A DNA stretch of 64,000 nt, from the NCBI GenBank assembly GCA_031402435.1, contig JANNSJ010000004.1, positions 15,184-79,183 on the forward strand, read 5' to 3'. Below, piece after piece: positions 39,502-47,036 of this stretch. Made by a program: the position numbers and the translations under genes. Source of the stretch: UBA11986 sp031402435. GTDB taxonomy: Bacteria; Bacteroidota; Ignavibacteria; UBA10030; UBA6906. Positions within the stretch are counted from its first letter, which is position 1; each line of letters begins with the position of its first letter. The notes beneath the pieces were generated by a model. It saw only the letters and a list, made by a program, of their open reading frames with translations, was not told the DNA's origin and made no database searches.

Positions 39502-40884
39502 ATGAAATTCAAATTTGTGCTCCTGCTTCTTCCGGTATTGGCATTCAGTCAGCCGCTGCAACTGGATATGGATGTCTTCGCAAAACGTCGGGCGGAATTC
39601 ACCACAAAACTCCCGCCGCAAACCGTTGCCATCTTCGCGTGCAAGCCGGAGTACATCCGGAACGGCGGCGTGGAATACGACTACCGGCAGGAGAGCAATT
39701 TCTACTACCTTGCCGGTTTTGAAGAACCGGAATCAATCCTTCTGCTCAATCCCTCGGCGCCGCGATACAAGTACGTGCTGTTCGTTCGCAAAAGGAATCC
39801 CAACGTTGAAACGTGGGACGGATATCGCGCCGGCGTCGATGGTGCAATGTCCACATTCAGAGCCGATACCGCACTGGTGTATGCCGACTTCCAGAAGTCT
39901 GTCGGCGCGTTCATGCCGAAGATCGGAACGCTCGCCTACTCATTCGGCGTCAATCCAAAAATCGACGAGAAGGTACGGGAGATATTCCTTGAACGCCCGC
40001 ATGGCGACAACTGGGTGATCATGGACCCGGCCCCAACGCTTGCCGAGATGCGTTTGATAAAGAATGAGGGTGATTGGAGAATGGGGTTTACAACGGCGAT
40101 CGACATCTCGGCTGAGGCGCAGATCGAAGCTATAAAAGCGATCAAGCCTGGAATGTTCGAGTACGAAGTGCAGGCCGTGTTCGAGTATGTGTATCGGAAG
40201 AAGGGTTCACCGCGCAACGGCTACCCTTGCATCGTCGGTTCGGGGCCAAACAGCGGCACACTTCATTACAGCGCGAACACTCGCAAGATGCAGGATGGGG
40301 AAGTCGTGTTGATGGATTGCGCTGCAGAATATGGATACTACTCGGCAGACATCACGCGCACAGTTCCTGTCAACGGCAAGTTCACAAAGGAGCAACGAGA
40401 GATTTACCAGCTTGTCCTTGAAGCGCAGAATGCCGCAATCGTCATGGTAAAGCCCGGCGTTATCAAGAGTGACCTCGACAGCATCATCACAGACGTTATC
40501 AGTAACGGACTCATCAAGCTTGGATTCATCAAAGAAAAAAAACATGCCTACATATTCACACTTCACGGCTATTCGCACTGGCTCGGGTTGGAAGTCCATG
40601 ATGTGGGAAAGGGCACGATAGACGGCAAGTCGCGGCCTTTGCGCGAAGGGATGGTATTCACTATTGAGCCGGGCATTTATATCAGACCCGACCTGTTCGA
40701 CAAGCTGAAAGAACTCAACTACACCGATAATGAGATGACAAGGCTCCGCACAAGGATTCAACGTTACATGAACATCGGCGTGCGCATTGAAGATGACATT
40801 GTTGTGACAGCAAGCGGCTACAAGAACCTGAGCGAGGCTGTCCCCCGTGATATCGATTCAATCGAAGCGCTGATGAAACATTGA
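39502..40884 (+). CDS. Xaa-Pro aminopeptidase (M24B), exported
   Basis: 460 residues with a signal peptide (MKFKFVLLLLPVLAFSQ). A creatinase-like N-terminal domain is followed by the pita-bread peptidase domain. Metal ligands are visible in LMDCAAEYGYYSADITRTVP (two Asp), LHGYSHWLGLEVHD (His), FTIEPGIYI (Glu) and GVRIEDDI (Glu). It releases N-terminal residues before proline, here probably in the periplasm. Transcribed alone. Confidence 0.92.
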   Translation: MKFKFVLLLLPVLAFSQPLQLDMDVFAKRRAEFTTKLPPQTVAIFACKPEYIRNGGVEYDYRQESNFYYLAGFEEPESILLLNPSAPRYKYVLFVRKRNPNVETWDGYRAGVDGAMSTFRADTALVYADFQKSVGAFMPKIGTLAYSFGVNPKIDEKVREIFLERPHGDNWVIMDPAPTLAEMRLIKNEGDWRMGFTTAIDISAEAQIEAIKAIKPGMFEYEVQAVFEYVYRKKGSPRNGYPCIVGSGPNSGTLHYSANTRKMQDGEVVLMDCAAEYGYYSADITRTVPVNGKFTKEQREIYQLVLEAQNAAIVMVKPGVIKSDLDSIITDVISNGLIKLGFIKEKKHAYIFTLHGYSHWLGLEVHDVGKGTIDGKSRPLREGMVFTIEPGIYIRPDLFDKLKELNYTDNEMTRLRTRIQRYMNIGVRIEDDIVVTASGYKNLSEAVPRDIDSIEALMKH

Positions 40885-40978
40885 TTGCGTTCCCGGAATC
40901 CATGCAAGGCCGCTGCTCTTCCGGTTATGCCCTTGATTCTCTTCTCGGTTTTGCGTTGCTTGCAACAGTGCCATTCCG

Positions 40979-41890
40979 ATGAACATTACAGAAGAATACA
41001 AGAAGTCGCTCAAGATGCTTGAGGTCGAGGAGGTTCTTGACCTCGTCCTTTACCGTCCGCTGGCGTTGCTGTTTGTACGCGTTGTGTACAAGACTCCTAT
41101 TACGCCGAATGGTGTAACGTTCCTGTCGTTGCTCGGTGGACTCGCATCGGCGTATTGTTTTGCACAGGGAACAGTGTCCGGACTGATGTGGGGTGGCATC
41201 TGGTATGCCATCGCAAATGTGCTCGATTGCAGCGATGGACAGCTTGCCCGGCTTCAAGGAAGCGGTACACCGTTAGGACGTCTGGTTGATGGCGTTATCG
41301 ATTGGATCATAAGTTTTGCGATTTTTGTGAGTCTGGGTGTCGGGCTTCAGAGCGTGACAGGCGATCCGAACGTCTGGTGGCTTGTTGCAATAGGGGGCGT
41401 TACGTCCGCGGTGCATGCGTTCTTTTTCGATCTGTATCAGCAGCAGTTTATCTCCACGGTACGCGGCCAGGAAAACTTTGTGGACCGTGAGCTGGGGAGG
41501 ATCAACATTGAATTCGCGAAGCTCAGCGGCGCCAATCAAAACCTGATTCGGAAGACGTTCCTGTCAATCTACATCAAATACCTGGAAGGACAGCGCGGTT
41601 CACGCTCGCCGGAAATGGAAGGCAGGCACTATCCACCCGACTTGTATCGGTCAATGAACAAGAATGTCATGCGGTTCTGGACGCTCCTCGGCCCGACAAC
41701 GAACCGCTCATTACTGGTGATGGCTGGCCTCTTAAGCAACCTCAATATCTTCCTTTGGCCAATCGTTACCATCGGAAACATCCTCCTGGTGATTGCCTTT
41801 GTCTGGCAGCGTCGGGTGTTGCAACAGCTCGACGAAACCGTGAGGCAACAGAACATTGCCGGCCAGCCGGCTGCCTCTGTAACAGTGTAA
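40979..41890 (+). CDS. CDP-alcohol phosphatidyltransferase family protein, copy 1
   Basis: 303 residues, an integral membrane protein with about 6-7 helices. The catalytic motif DCSDGQLARLQGSGTPLGRL then VDGVIDW fits D(x)2DG(x)2AR(x)nG(x)3D(x)3D. Such enzymes join a CDP-activated alcohol to an acceptor alcohol or lipid. It is the first of four co-directional genes with a PLP enzyme, a nucleotidyltransferase and a second CDP-alcohol enzyme. Substrate unknown; a phospholipid head group or inositol-type solute is likely. Confidence 0.9.
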   Translation: MNITEEYKKSLKMLEVEEVLDLVLYRPLALLFVRVVYKTPITPNGVTFLSLLGGLASAYCFAQGTVSGLMWGGIWYAIANVLDCSDGQLARLQGSGTPLGRLVDGVIDWIISFAIFVSLGVGLQSVTGDPNVWWLVAIGGVTSAVHAFFFDLYQQQFISTVRGQENFVDRELGRINIEFAKLSGANQNLIRKTFLSIYIKYLEGQRGSRSPEMEGRHYPPDLYRSMNKNVMRFWTLLGPTTNRSLLVMAGLLSNLNIFLWPIVTIGNILLVIAFVWQRRVLQQLDETVRQQNIAGQPAASVTV

Positions 41891-41936
41891 CATCGTATTC
41901 ATGCACAGTGATTGAGATACTCTTCAGGAAGAAATC

Positions 41937-43016
41937 ATGAACCAGATAGTGTTGGATCGTAACGAGAATCAATATGGACCGGCGCCCGAGTGTTACGACG
42001 CTCTGCGCAAGGCAAACCTTGAACAGCTCAGTTTGTATTCACGCGACTTTGCTCACGGGCGCAAGAGTGAACTTTCAGAACGGCTTGCAAAAAGCATTGG
42101 CATACCGGAGGAGCGACTGTTACTGAGCTACGGCAGTGAAGAGATGCTGAAGCAGGTCGTACACTGTTATCTGCACAAGGATGAGATACTGTTACTGCCG
42201 AAACAATCATGGTGGTACTACAAAAAGGTGGCGTCGGAAGTGTTCGGGAAGGAAATAGAATACTCTCTGCGGGAGCGCAACGGCAGGTTTGAGTATGACG
42301 TGCAGCAGATTTGCGATCTTTATGACACACATCGCCCGCAACTTGTACTGATCGCATCGCCGAACAATCCAACAGGCACCAGCATATCAGCAAAGGACCT
42401 CGCAACAGTTGTCAACCATTGTGCTTCATCGGTGATTGTTCTGGATGAGGCATACTTTGGCTTTACGAACGAGTCAAATGACCACCTCAAAGACCTGCTC
42501 GACGCCCATCAACGTTTGATCGTCATGCGTACATTTTCGAAGTACTACGCGCTTGCCGGCCTGCGCATCGGATATGCATGCGTCGGGGAGAATCTGCAGC
42601 AACTTATCGCTTTCAGTGCACGGTATCTCGGATTCAACCAACTTTCAGAAAAGATCGCGCTTGCCGCACTTGACGCACCAGAGTATTACCGGGGGATCAC
42701 GCAGAAGATGCGGAATGACAAGAAAATGTTCTACAAGGAGTTTTCCCTCCTGCCGGGGTTTACCGCATTTCCCTCGGACGCCAACTTTGTCCTTGTCCGT
42801 TATCCTGTCCCGCTGAAGAAAACACTTGACGAAGGGCTGAGGCAGCGCGGTATAGTCGTGAAGTTCCTCAACGACCCCGGACTTGAAGATTGCATGCGCA
42901 TCACCATTGGCACCGGGGAACAGAGCGCAGCCGTCATGACTGCCTTCAGGGAAATCGTCGGGGAAACCAACGGCACCGGCAGGACCAACGCACAAGCGGT
43001 GATGGAGAAGAGGTGA
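41937..43016 (+). CDS. HisC/CobD-like PLP-dependent enzyme
   Basis: 359 residues of fold-type I (histidinol-phosphate aminotransferase/CobD group): VLDRNENQYGPAP, ASPNNPTGTSIS, IVLDEAYFGF, and PLP-lysine FSKYYALAGLRIGYA. Members are aminotransferases or, as in CobD, decarboxylases of phosphorylated amino acids. No his genes are beside it; instead it overlaps a cytidylyltransferase-like gene by 4 bases. A role in forming an amino-alcohol phosphate for CDP activation is plausible. Confidence 0.88.
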   Translation: MNQIVLDRNENQYGPAPECYDALRKANLEQLSLYSRDFAHGRKSELSERLAKSIGIPEERLLLSYGSEEMLKQVVHCYLHKDEILLLPKQSWWYYKKVASEVFGKEIEYSLRERNGRFEYDVQQICDLYDTHRPQLVLIASPNNPTGTSISAKDLATVVNHCASSVIVLDEAYFGFTNESNDHLKDLLDAHQRLIVMRTFSKYYALAGLRIGYACVGENLQQLIAFSARYLGFNQLSEKIALAALDAPEYYRGITQKMRNDKKMFYKEFSLLPGFTAFPSDANFVLVRYPVPLKKTLDEGLRQRGIVVKFLNDPGLEDCMRITIGTGEQSAAVMTAFREIVGETNGTGRTNAQAVMEKR

Positions 43017-43732
43017 TTGCCGTTATTCTCGTGGCGGGAACTTCATCTCGCCTCCGCCCACTTACCAATGAAACTCCAAAGTCTCTTCTCCCTGTAGGCA
43101 GCACACCCCTCTTGCAGCGTACGTTGGAATCACTGCACCGGAACCACATCCGGGAATGCGTTATCGTTACCGGGTACTACAAGGAGAAGATTGAACTGTT
43201 CGTTCAATCACTCTCCCTCCCACTCTCTATTTCATTTACCGAGAACCCATCGTACGCCACAACGGCAAACAACTACTCGTTGTGGACAGCCCATCCACAT
43301 ATCCGGGGCAATGATATGTTGATGATGGATGGAGATATCCTCTTTGACTCGAGGCTTCTTTCCCTGCTCATCCACTCCCCCTATCCGAATGGCCTCATTG
43401 TCCGGAAGACGCAGCATCTTGGCACGGAAGAAATCAAGGTGGAATTGGACGACTCCGGGTTGGTGCGACGCATAGGGAAAGGGATCGACCCGCATGTTGC
43501 TGCAGGAGAATCGATCGGGATTGAAAAATTCAGCGCAGACACAACCGAACGATTGTTTGCGATTCTGGATCGCAGGAAGGAACGCAACGAATTCTACGAA
43601 GCCTCCTTCCAGGAAATGATTGATGGAGGTGAACAGGTTCATGCCGTCGATTCCGCGGGGCTTCCATGCATGGAGATCGACACCATCGAGGACCTGGCGG
43701 CAGCCAACGAGCTTGCATCCACAATACGATGA
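43013..43732 (+). CDS. Nucleotidyltransferase (LicC/phosphocholine cytidylyltransferase-like)
   Basis: 239 residues from GTG 43013, which overlaps the upstream stop (GTGA). AVILVAGTSSRLRPLTNETPKSLLPVG is the nucleotide-binding signature with its lysine, and MLMMDGDILFD carries the metal Asp. Short length and lack of a left-handed helix domain fit small-molecule cytidylyltransferases such as LicC or PntC. The DNA reads open further upstream in this frame but that part overlaps the PLP enzyme and is not plausible protein. Confidence 0.88.
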   Translation: MIAVILVAGTSSRLRPLTNETPKSLLPVGSTPLLQRTLESLHRNHIRECVIVTGYYKEKIELFVQSLSLPLSISFTENPSYATTANNYSLWTAHPHIRGNDMLMMDGDILFDSRLLSLLIHSPYPNGLIVRKTQHLGTEEIKVELDDSGLVRRIGKGIDPHVAAGESIGIEKFSADTTERLFAILDRRKERNEFYEASFQEMIDGGEQVHAVDSAGLPCMEIDTIEDLAAANELASTIR

Positions 43733-44589
43733 CGCCGCCACAGTACTCGTACGATCTTTCCGTCAAGTCGGATGTCTCTGACGAGCTTGTGAACGTGTAC
43801 GTGCTGCGTCCAGCCGCTGGCCGATTGGTACGCATTCTGTACCACACATCCCTCACCCCCAACCAGGTCACGGTTGCTGCCACCTGTTCTGGAATTCTCG
43901 CTGCCCTGCTCTACTTCAACGACACTGCAACAGCAACACTGCTTGCCGGGCTTTGCATGACACTGAAGGATCTGCTCGACTCTGCCGACGGGCAGCTTGC
44001 CCGCGCAAAGCAGATGTACAGCAGGGCAGGAAGATTTTTGGATTCCATTGGCGACTTCATTGTCAATTTCCTTGTCTTCGCAGCGCTTGGATATGTTCTC
44101 ACTGTTTCATCTGGCAACATTGGTTATGCAGCATTGGCACTTCTCGGATTCATTGGCATAACGCTGCGCGTATCATATCACGTGTACTATCAGGCGTCAT
44201 TCCTTCATCTTCAGCAACGCTATACCACGAACAGGATCACTGAAGAGATACGGGAGGAGGATCTGCACAACGACAGGATGACAATGCTGCTTCAGCGCGT
44301 GTTCCAACTGTTGTACGGATGGCAGGATCGTTTGATGGTGAGAATTGATCGGTGGTGCCGCGGGAGATCCCTGCACGTGGTGAACGACCAGGAATGGTTT
44401 GCGGATAGAATCGGGCTGCGGCTTTCGGGATTCCTCGGATTGGGCACAGAATTACTACTCCTGACCCTCTGTTCGTTGATGAACGAACGCCCGCTGTATT
44501 TGTACTGCAACCTGATTCTCATGAACGGGATGTTGGCGGGGAGTATCTGGTATCGCCGGAAAGTGTTGCGAAACCGTTTGGTTGCGTGA
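43729..44589 (+). CDS. CDP-alcohol phosphatidyltransferase family protein, copy 2
   Basis: 286 residues from ATG 43729, which overlaps the upstream TGA (ATGA). It is a membrane protein with the motif DSADGQLARAKQMYSRAG followed by RFLDSIGDF. It is similar in plan to copy 1 but clearly diverged. With copy 1, the PLP enzyme and the nucleotidyltransferase it makes a tightly coupled four-gene unit that probably builds and transfers a CDP-activated alcohol. Confidence 0.9.
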   Translation: MTPPQYSYDLSVKSDVSDELVNVYVLRPAAGRLVRILYHTSLTPNQVTVAATCSGILAALLYFNDTATATLLAGLCMTLKDLLDSADGQLARAKQMYSRAGRFLDSIGDFIVNFLVFAALGYVLTVSSGNIGYAALALLGFIGITLRVSYHVYYQASFLHLQQRYTTNRITEEIREEDLHNDRMTMLLQRVFQLLYGWQDRLMVRIDRWCRGRSLHVVNDQEWFADRIGLRLSGFLGLGTELLLLTLCSLMNERPLYLYCNLILMNGMLAGSIWYRRKVLRNRLVA

Positions 44590-44594
44590 CGCGC

Positions 44595-46817
44595 CTATCG
44601 GTGCCGCTTTTCCTGCTTCGTCTCACGAAGCAAGCGTGCCTCGATAACTGCAAAGTCTTCCGACGAGACGCCATACATCGTTCGCAAGTTATCCTTCGTG
44701 CTGCTATTTTCGGTCGTAATCACACCGTTCTTCATAGCCGATCGAAGCGCTTCTGTAAATGTTTCGCGTTGCACTTCATGTACGATGATGGCATGCCCGT
44801 CATCGTCAACACCGAGCGAGCGACGCACGACATCCAGCATCGACTGTTCTTCTTTACTGGGCTTGCCGTCAATCCAGGCATCACGCAACATGCTACGGTA
44901 GGTATTGATGGATTCCAGCTTGAGTGATTCGCGGCTCTCATTCGCCAGCCGTTCTTTTTCTTCTTCTTCTTTCTTCCAAACCTCGCTCTCGAGTGAGCGG
45001 CTTTGCGGAACTGCCTGCGCCTCCTTCTTTCGTTTCTGGGCATTCAGGATTTTCATTTCCAGCGCCTGGGCATCTGCGTTCCCGGGGTCTATGGCATAGG
45101 CCGAGTCAATCTCGGCTTGGGCCTTGTCGAATGCACCTTCTGCAGCAAGGCCCTCTGCACGCCGGAGACATTCTGCAATCTTCGCCGCCCTGATTGTCCG
45201 ATGGTCATCCTCTTCTTTATCGCGCCGTGCCTGCTCTTCGAGTTTATGCTGCAGTTCTTCCAGCCTTCGTTGTTGTTCTTCATTCAAATGCTTGACTTCC
45301 TCTTCCCTTCGCGCATGTTCCTGGCGGGATCCATAGATCATGCGCTCAAGAAGTCTTCCCTTTTCATGCGAAGGGTTCAGCAGAAAAATCTTCGTCACTT
45401 CTTTGAGCGCCTCTTCAAATCTGTTTTGAAGAATAAACTCTTTGCCATGATCGACATATGTACGAATCTTCTTTTCCTGCGCGAGCGTTCGACCTTCTTC
45501 TATTGCATCCCTGACCGCTTGCTCGTACTTGCGGGTCTCCTCTTCTTCACGACGACGTTGCTCGTCCCTCTCCTGTTGACGCTGCCGTTCTTCTTCTTCC
45601 TGCTGTTGCTTGAACTCTTCAGCACGTCGCCGCTCTTCCTCAATTCGCTTCTGAATTTCTTCCTCTGCCTTGCGTTTCGCTTCTTCCTGAATCCTCTCCT
45701 TCTCACGCTCAAAACGCTCCTGTTGTTCTGCCGCAAGGCGCTTTTTTTCTTCGGCCAGGCGTGCTTGAAGTTCCTCCTCTATTTGTTTGTGCGCATTCTC
45801 CTCTGCCAACCGCCGGGCTTGTTCTTCCTGTTCGTGCAACGCCCGAAGTTCCCCCAGTTTCCTGCGTTCCTCTTCAATACGCAAGCGGGATTCATCTTCA
45901 AAGCGTTTCCGTTCCTGCTCCAACCTCTCGCGCTCTTCCTCCATCCTGCGGGAAAATTCTGTCTCCAGTTTCCGGACTTCCTCTTCCTTCACCATCCTCA
46001 CACTGTCAGCCTGGGCCAGCGCCTGTGTGTTCACTTGCTCCATCTTCTGCCGCTCTTCCTGAAGTCTGGCGGCCATCTCTTCTTCGATGGCACGCTTTTC
46101 CTCCTCAATGCGCTTTGTCAGTTCCTCACCAAGGCGTTGACGTTCCTGCTCAAGCTGCCCTTGCGCCTCTTCCACAATGCGGCGCCTAATGTGTTCCTCC
46201 GTATCTTTGAGCTGGACTTCGGCCTGACGACCCCGCTCTTCTTCTAGGCGTTTGCGCTGTTCCTGGTCTTCCAGAAGCTTTCGGGTTTGCTCTTCGTGTC
46301 TCTGGCGTTCCTCTTCGAGTTTCCGGTTCGCATCGGCCAGCCTTCCCTTGACTTCAGCTTCAGCCTTCTGAAAACTCTCCTCCGCCTGCTTGCGGCGCAG
46401 CTCTTCCTCGGCTCGTTGTCTCGCTTCGGCAATGGCAAGGCGCCGGGATTCTTCTTCGAGAACCTTGCGTTGCGCTTCAAACTCTTCTTTTCGACGATGT
46501 TCCTCTTCCCGGGCTTTGATCTCCAGCGCCTTCAGTTCCTGTGCTTTGAGCTCTTGGGCTTTCAGTGCTGTATCGTTGGCGGGATCGGGAGGTTGTGATG
46601 CCGGAGCTTTTGAAATGTCCCGTTTGTCTATCGCGTAGCGGACACGTTCCTGGTAGGCAATGGCGTAGGGATTTTGAGGATCAGCGTCCATTGCAAGACT
46701 GACAAGACGTTCTGCACCCTCGTAGTCGGCAGACTTAAACAGCTTGTCCGCCATCTTAAGGTAATCACCAGCCTTCTTGCGTCGATCTTGTCGGGTTGCG
46801 TCGTCTAGTTCCGGCAT
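44595..46817 (-). CDS. Large coiled-coil protein with C-terminal tandem helical repeat
   Basis: 740 residues. A short TPR-like N-terminus (YLKMADKLFKSADYEGAERL) is followed by a very long, charged coiled coil (about 85-450, rich in EERRR/EEE). A TPR-like stretch (FILQNRFEEALKEVTKIFLL) and more coiled coil follow. The C-terminus (about 655-735) holds two related units, YRSMLRDAWIDGKPSKEEQ and FTEALRSAMKNGVITTENS, each with a following LGV/YGV helix. No signal or membrane segment. It probably acts as a cytoplasmic scaffold; function unknown. It follows the 839-residue protein on the same strand. Confidence 0.85.
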   Translation of the reverse strand: MPELDDATRQDRRKKAGDYLKMADKLFKSADYEGAERLVSLAMDADPQNPYAIAYQERVRYAIDKRDISKAPASQPPDPANDTALKAQELKAQELKALEIKAREEEHRRKEEFEAQRKVLEEESRRLAIAEARQRAEEELRRKQAEESFQKAEAEVKGRLADANRKLEEERQRHEEQTRKLLEDQEQRKRLEEERGRQAEVQLKDTEEHIRRRIVEEAQGQLEQERQRLGEELTKRIEEEKRAIEEEMAARLQEERQKMEQVNTQALAQADSVRMVKEEEVRKLETEFSRRMEEERERLEQERKRFEDESRLRIEEERRKLGELRALHEQEEQARRLAEENAHKQIEEELQARLAEEKKRLAAEQQERFEREKERIQEEAKRKAEEEIQKRIEEERRRAEEFKQQQEEEERQRQQERDEQRRREEEETRKYEQAVRDAIEEGRTLAQEKKIRTYVDHGKEFILQNRFEEALKEVTKIFLLNPSHEKGRLLERMIYGSRQEHARREEEVKHLNEEQQRRLEELQHKLEEQARRDKEEDDHRTIRAAKIAECLRRAEGLAAEGAFDKAQAEIDSAYAIDPGNADAQALEMKILNAQKRKKEAQAVPQSRSLESEVWKKEEEEKERLANESRESLKLESINTYRSMLRDAWIDGKPSKEEQSMLDVVRRSLGVDDDGHAIIVHEVQRETFTEALRSAMKNGVITTENSSTKDNLRTMYGVSSEDFAVIEARLLRETKQEKRHR

Positions 46818-47036
46818 GAGAAATGCGGCGTCCTACTTCAAAAATCTGCTGGTTAGTTCCATAAAAATCACAGTGGGGAAAATCACTTTGCACATCTGTC
46901 AAATGAAAACGAATATATCCATAATCACATTGAATGTCAACGAATGTTAGAGCCCTGCGGTGCTCAAGATTGCTTATTTGGCCTGGCAGGGTTGTAGATG
47001 GAACAAGAAGCCGTGGTAAACAGGATATGAGGGGAT

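Noticed and set aside
45003..46247. A 414-codon plus-strand frame inside the coiled-coil gene
   Set aside because: It is the complement of the Glu/Arg-rich coding repeats and reads as a Leu/Phe-rich string; the minus-strand gene explains it.
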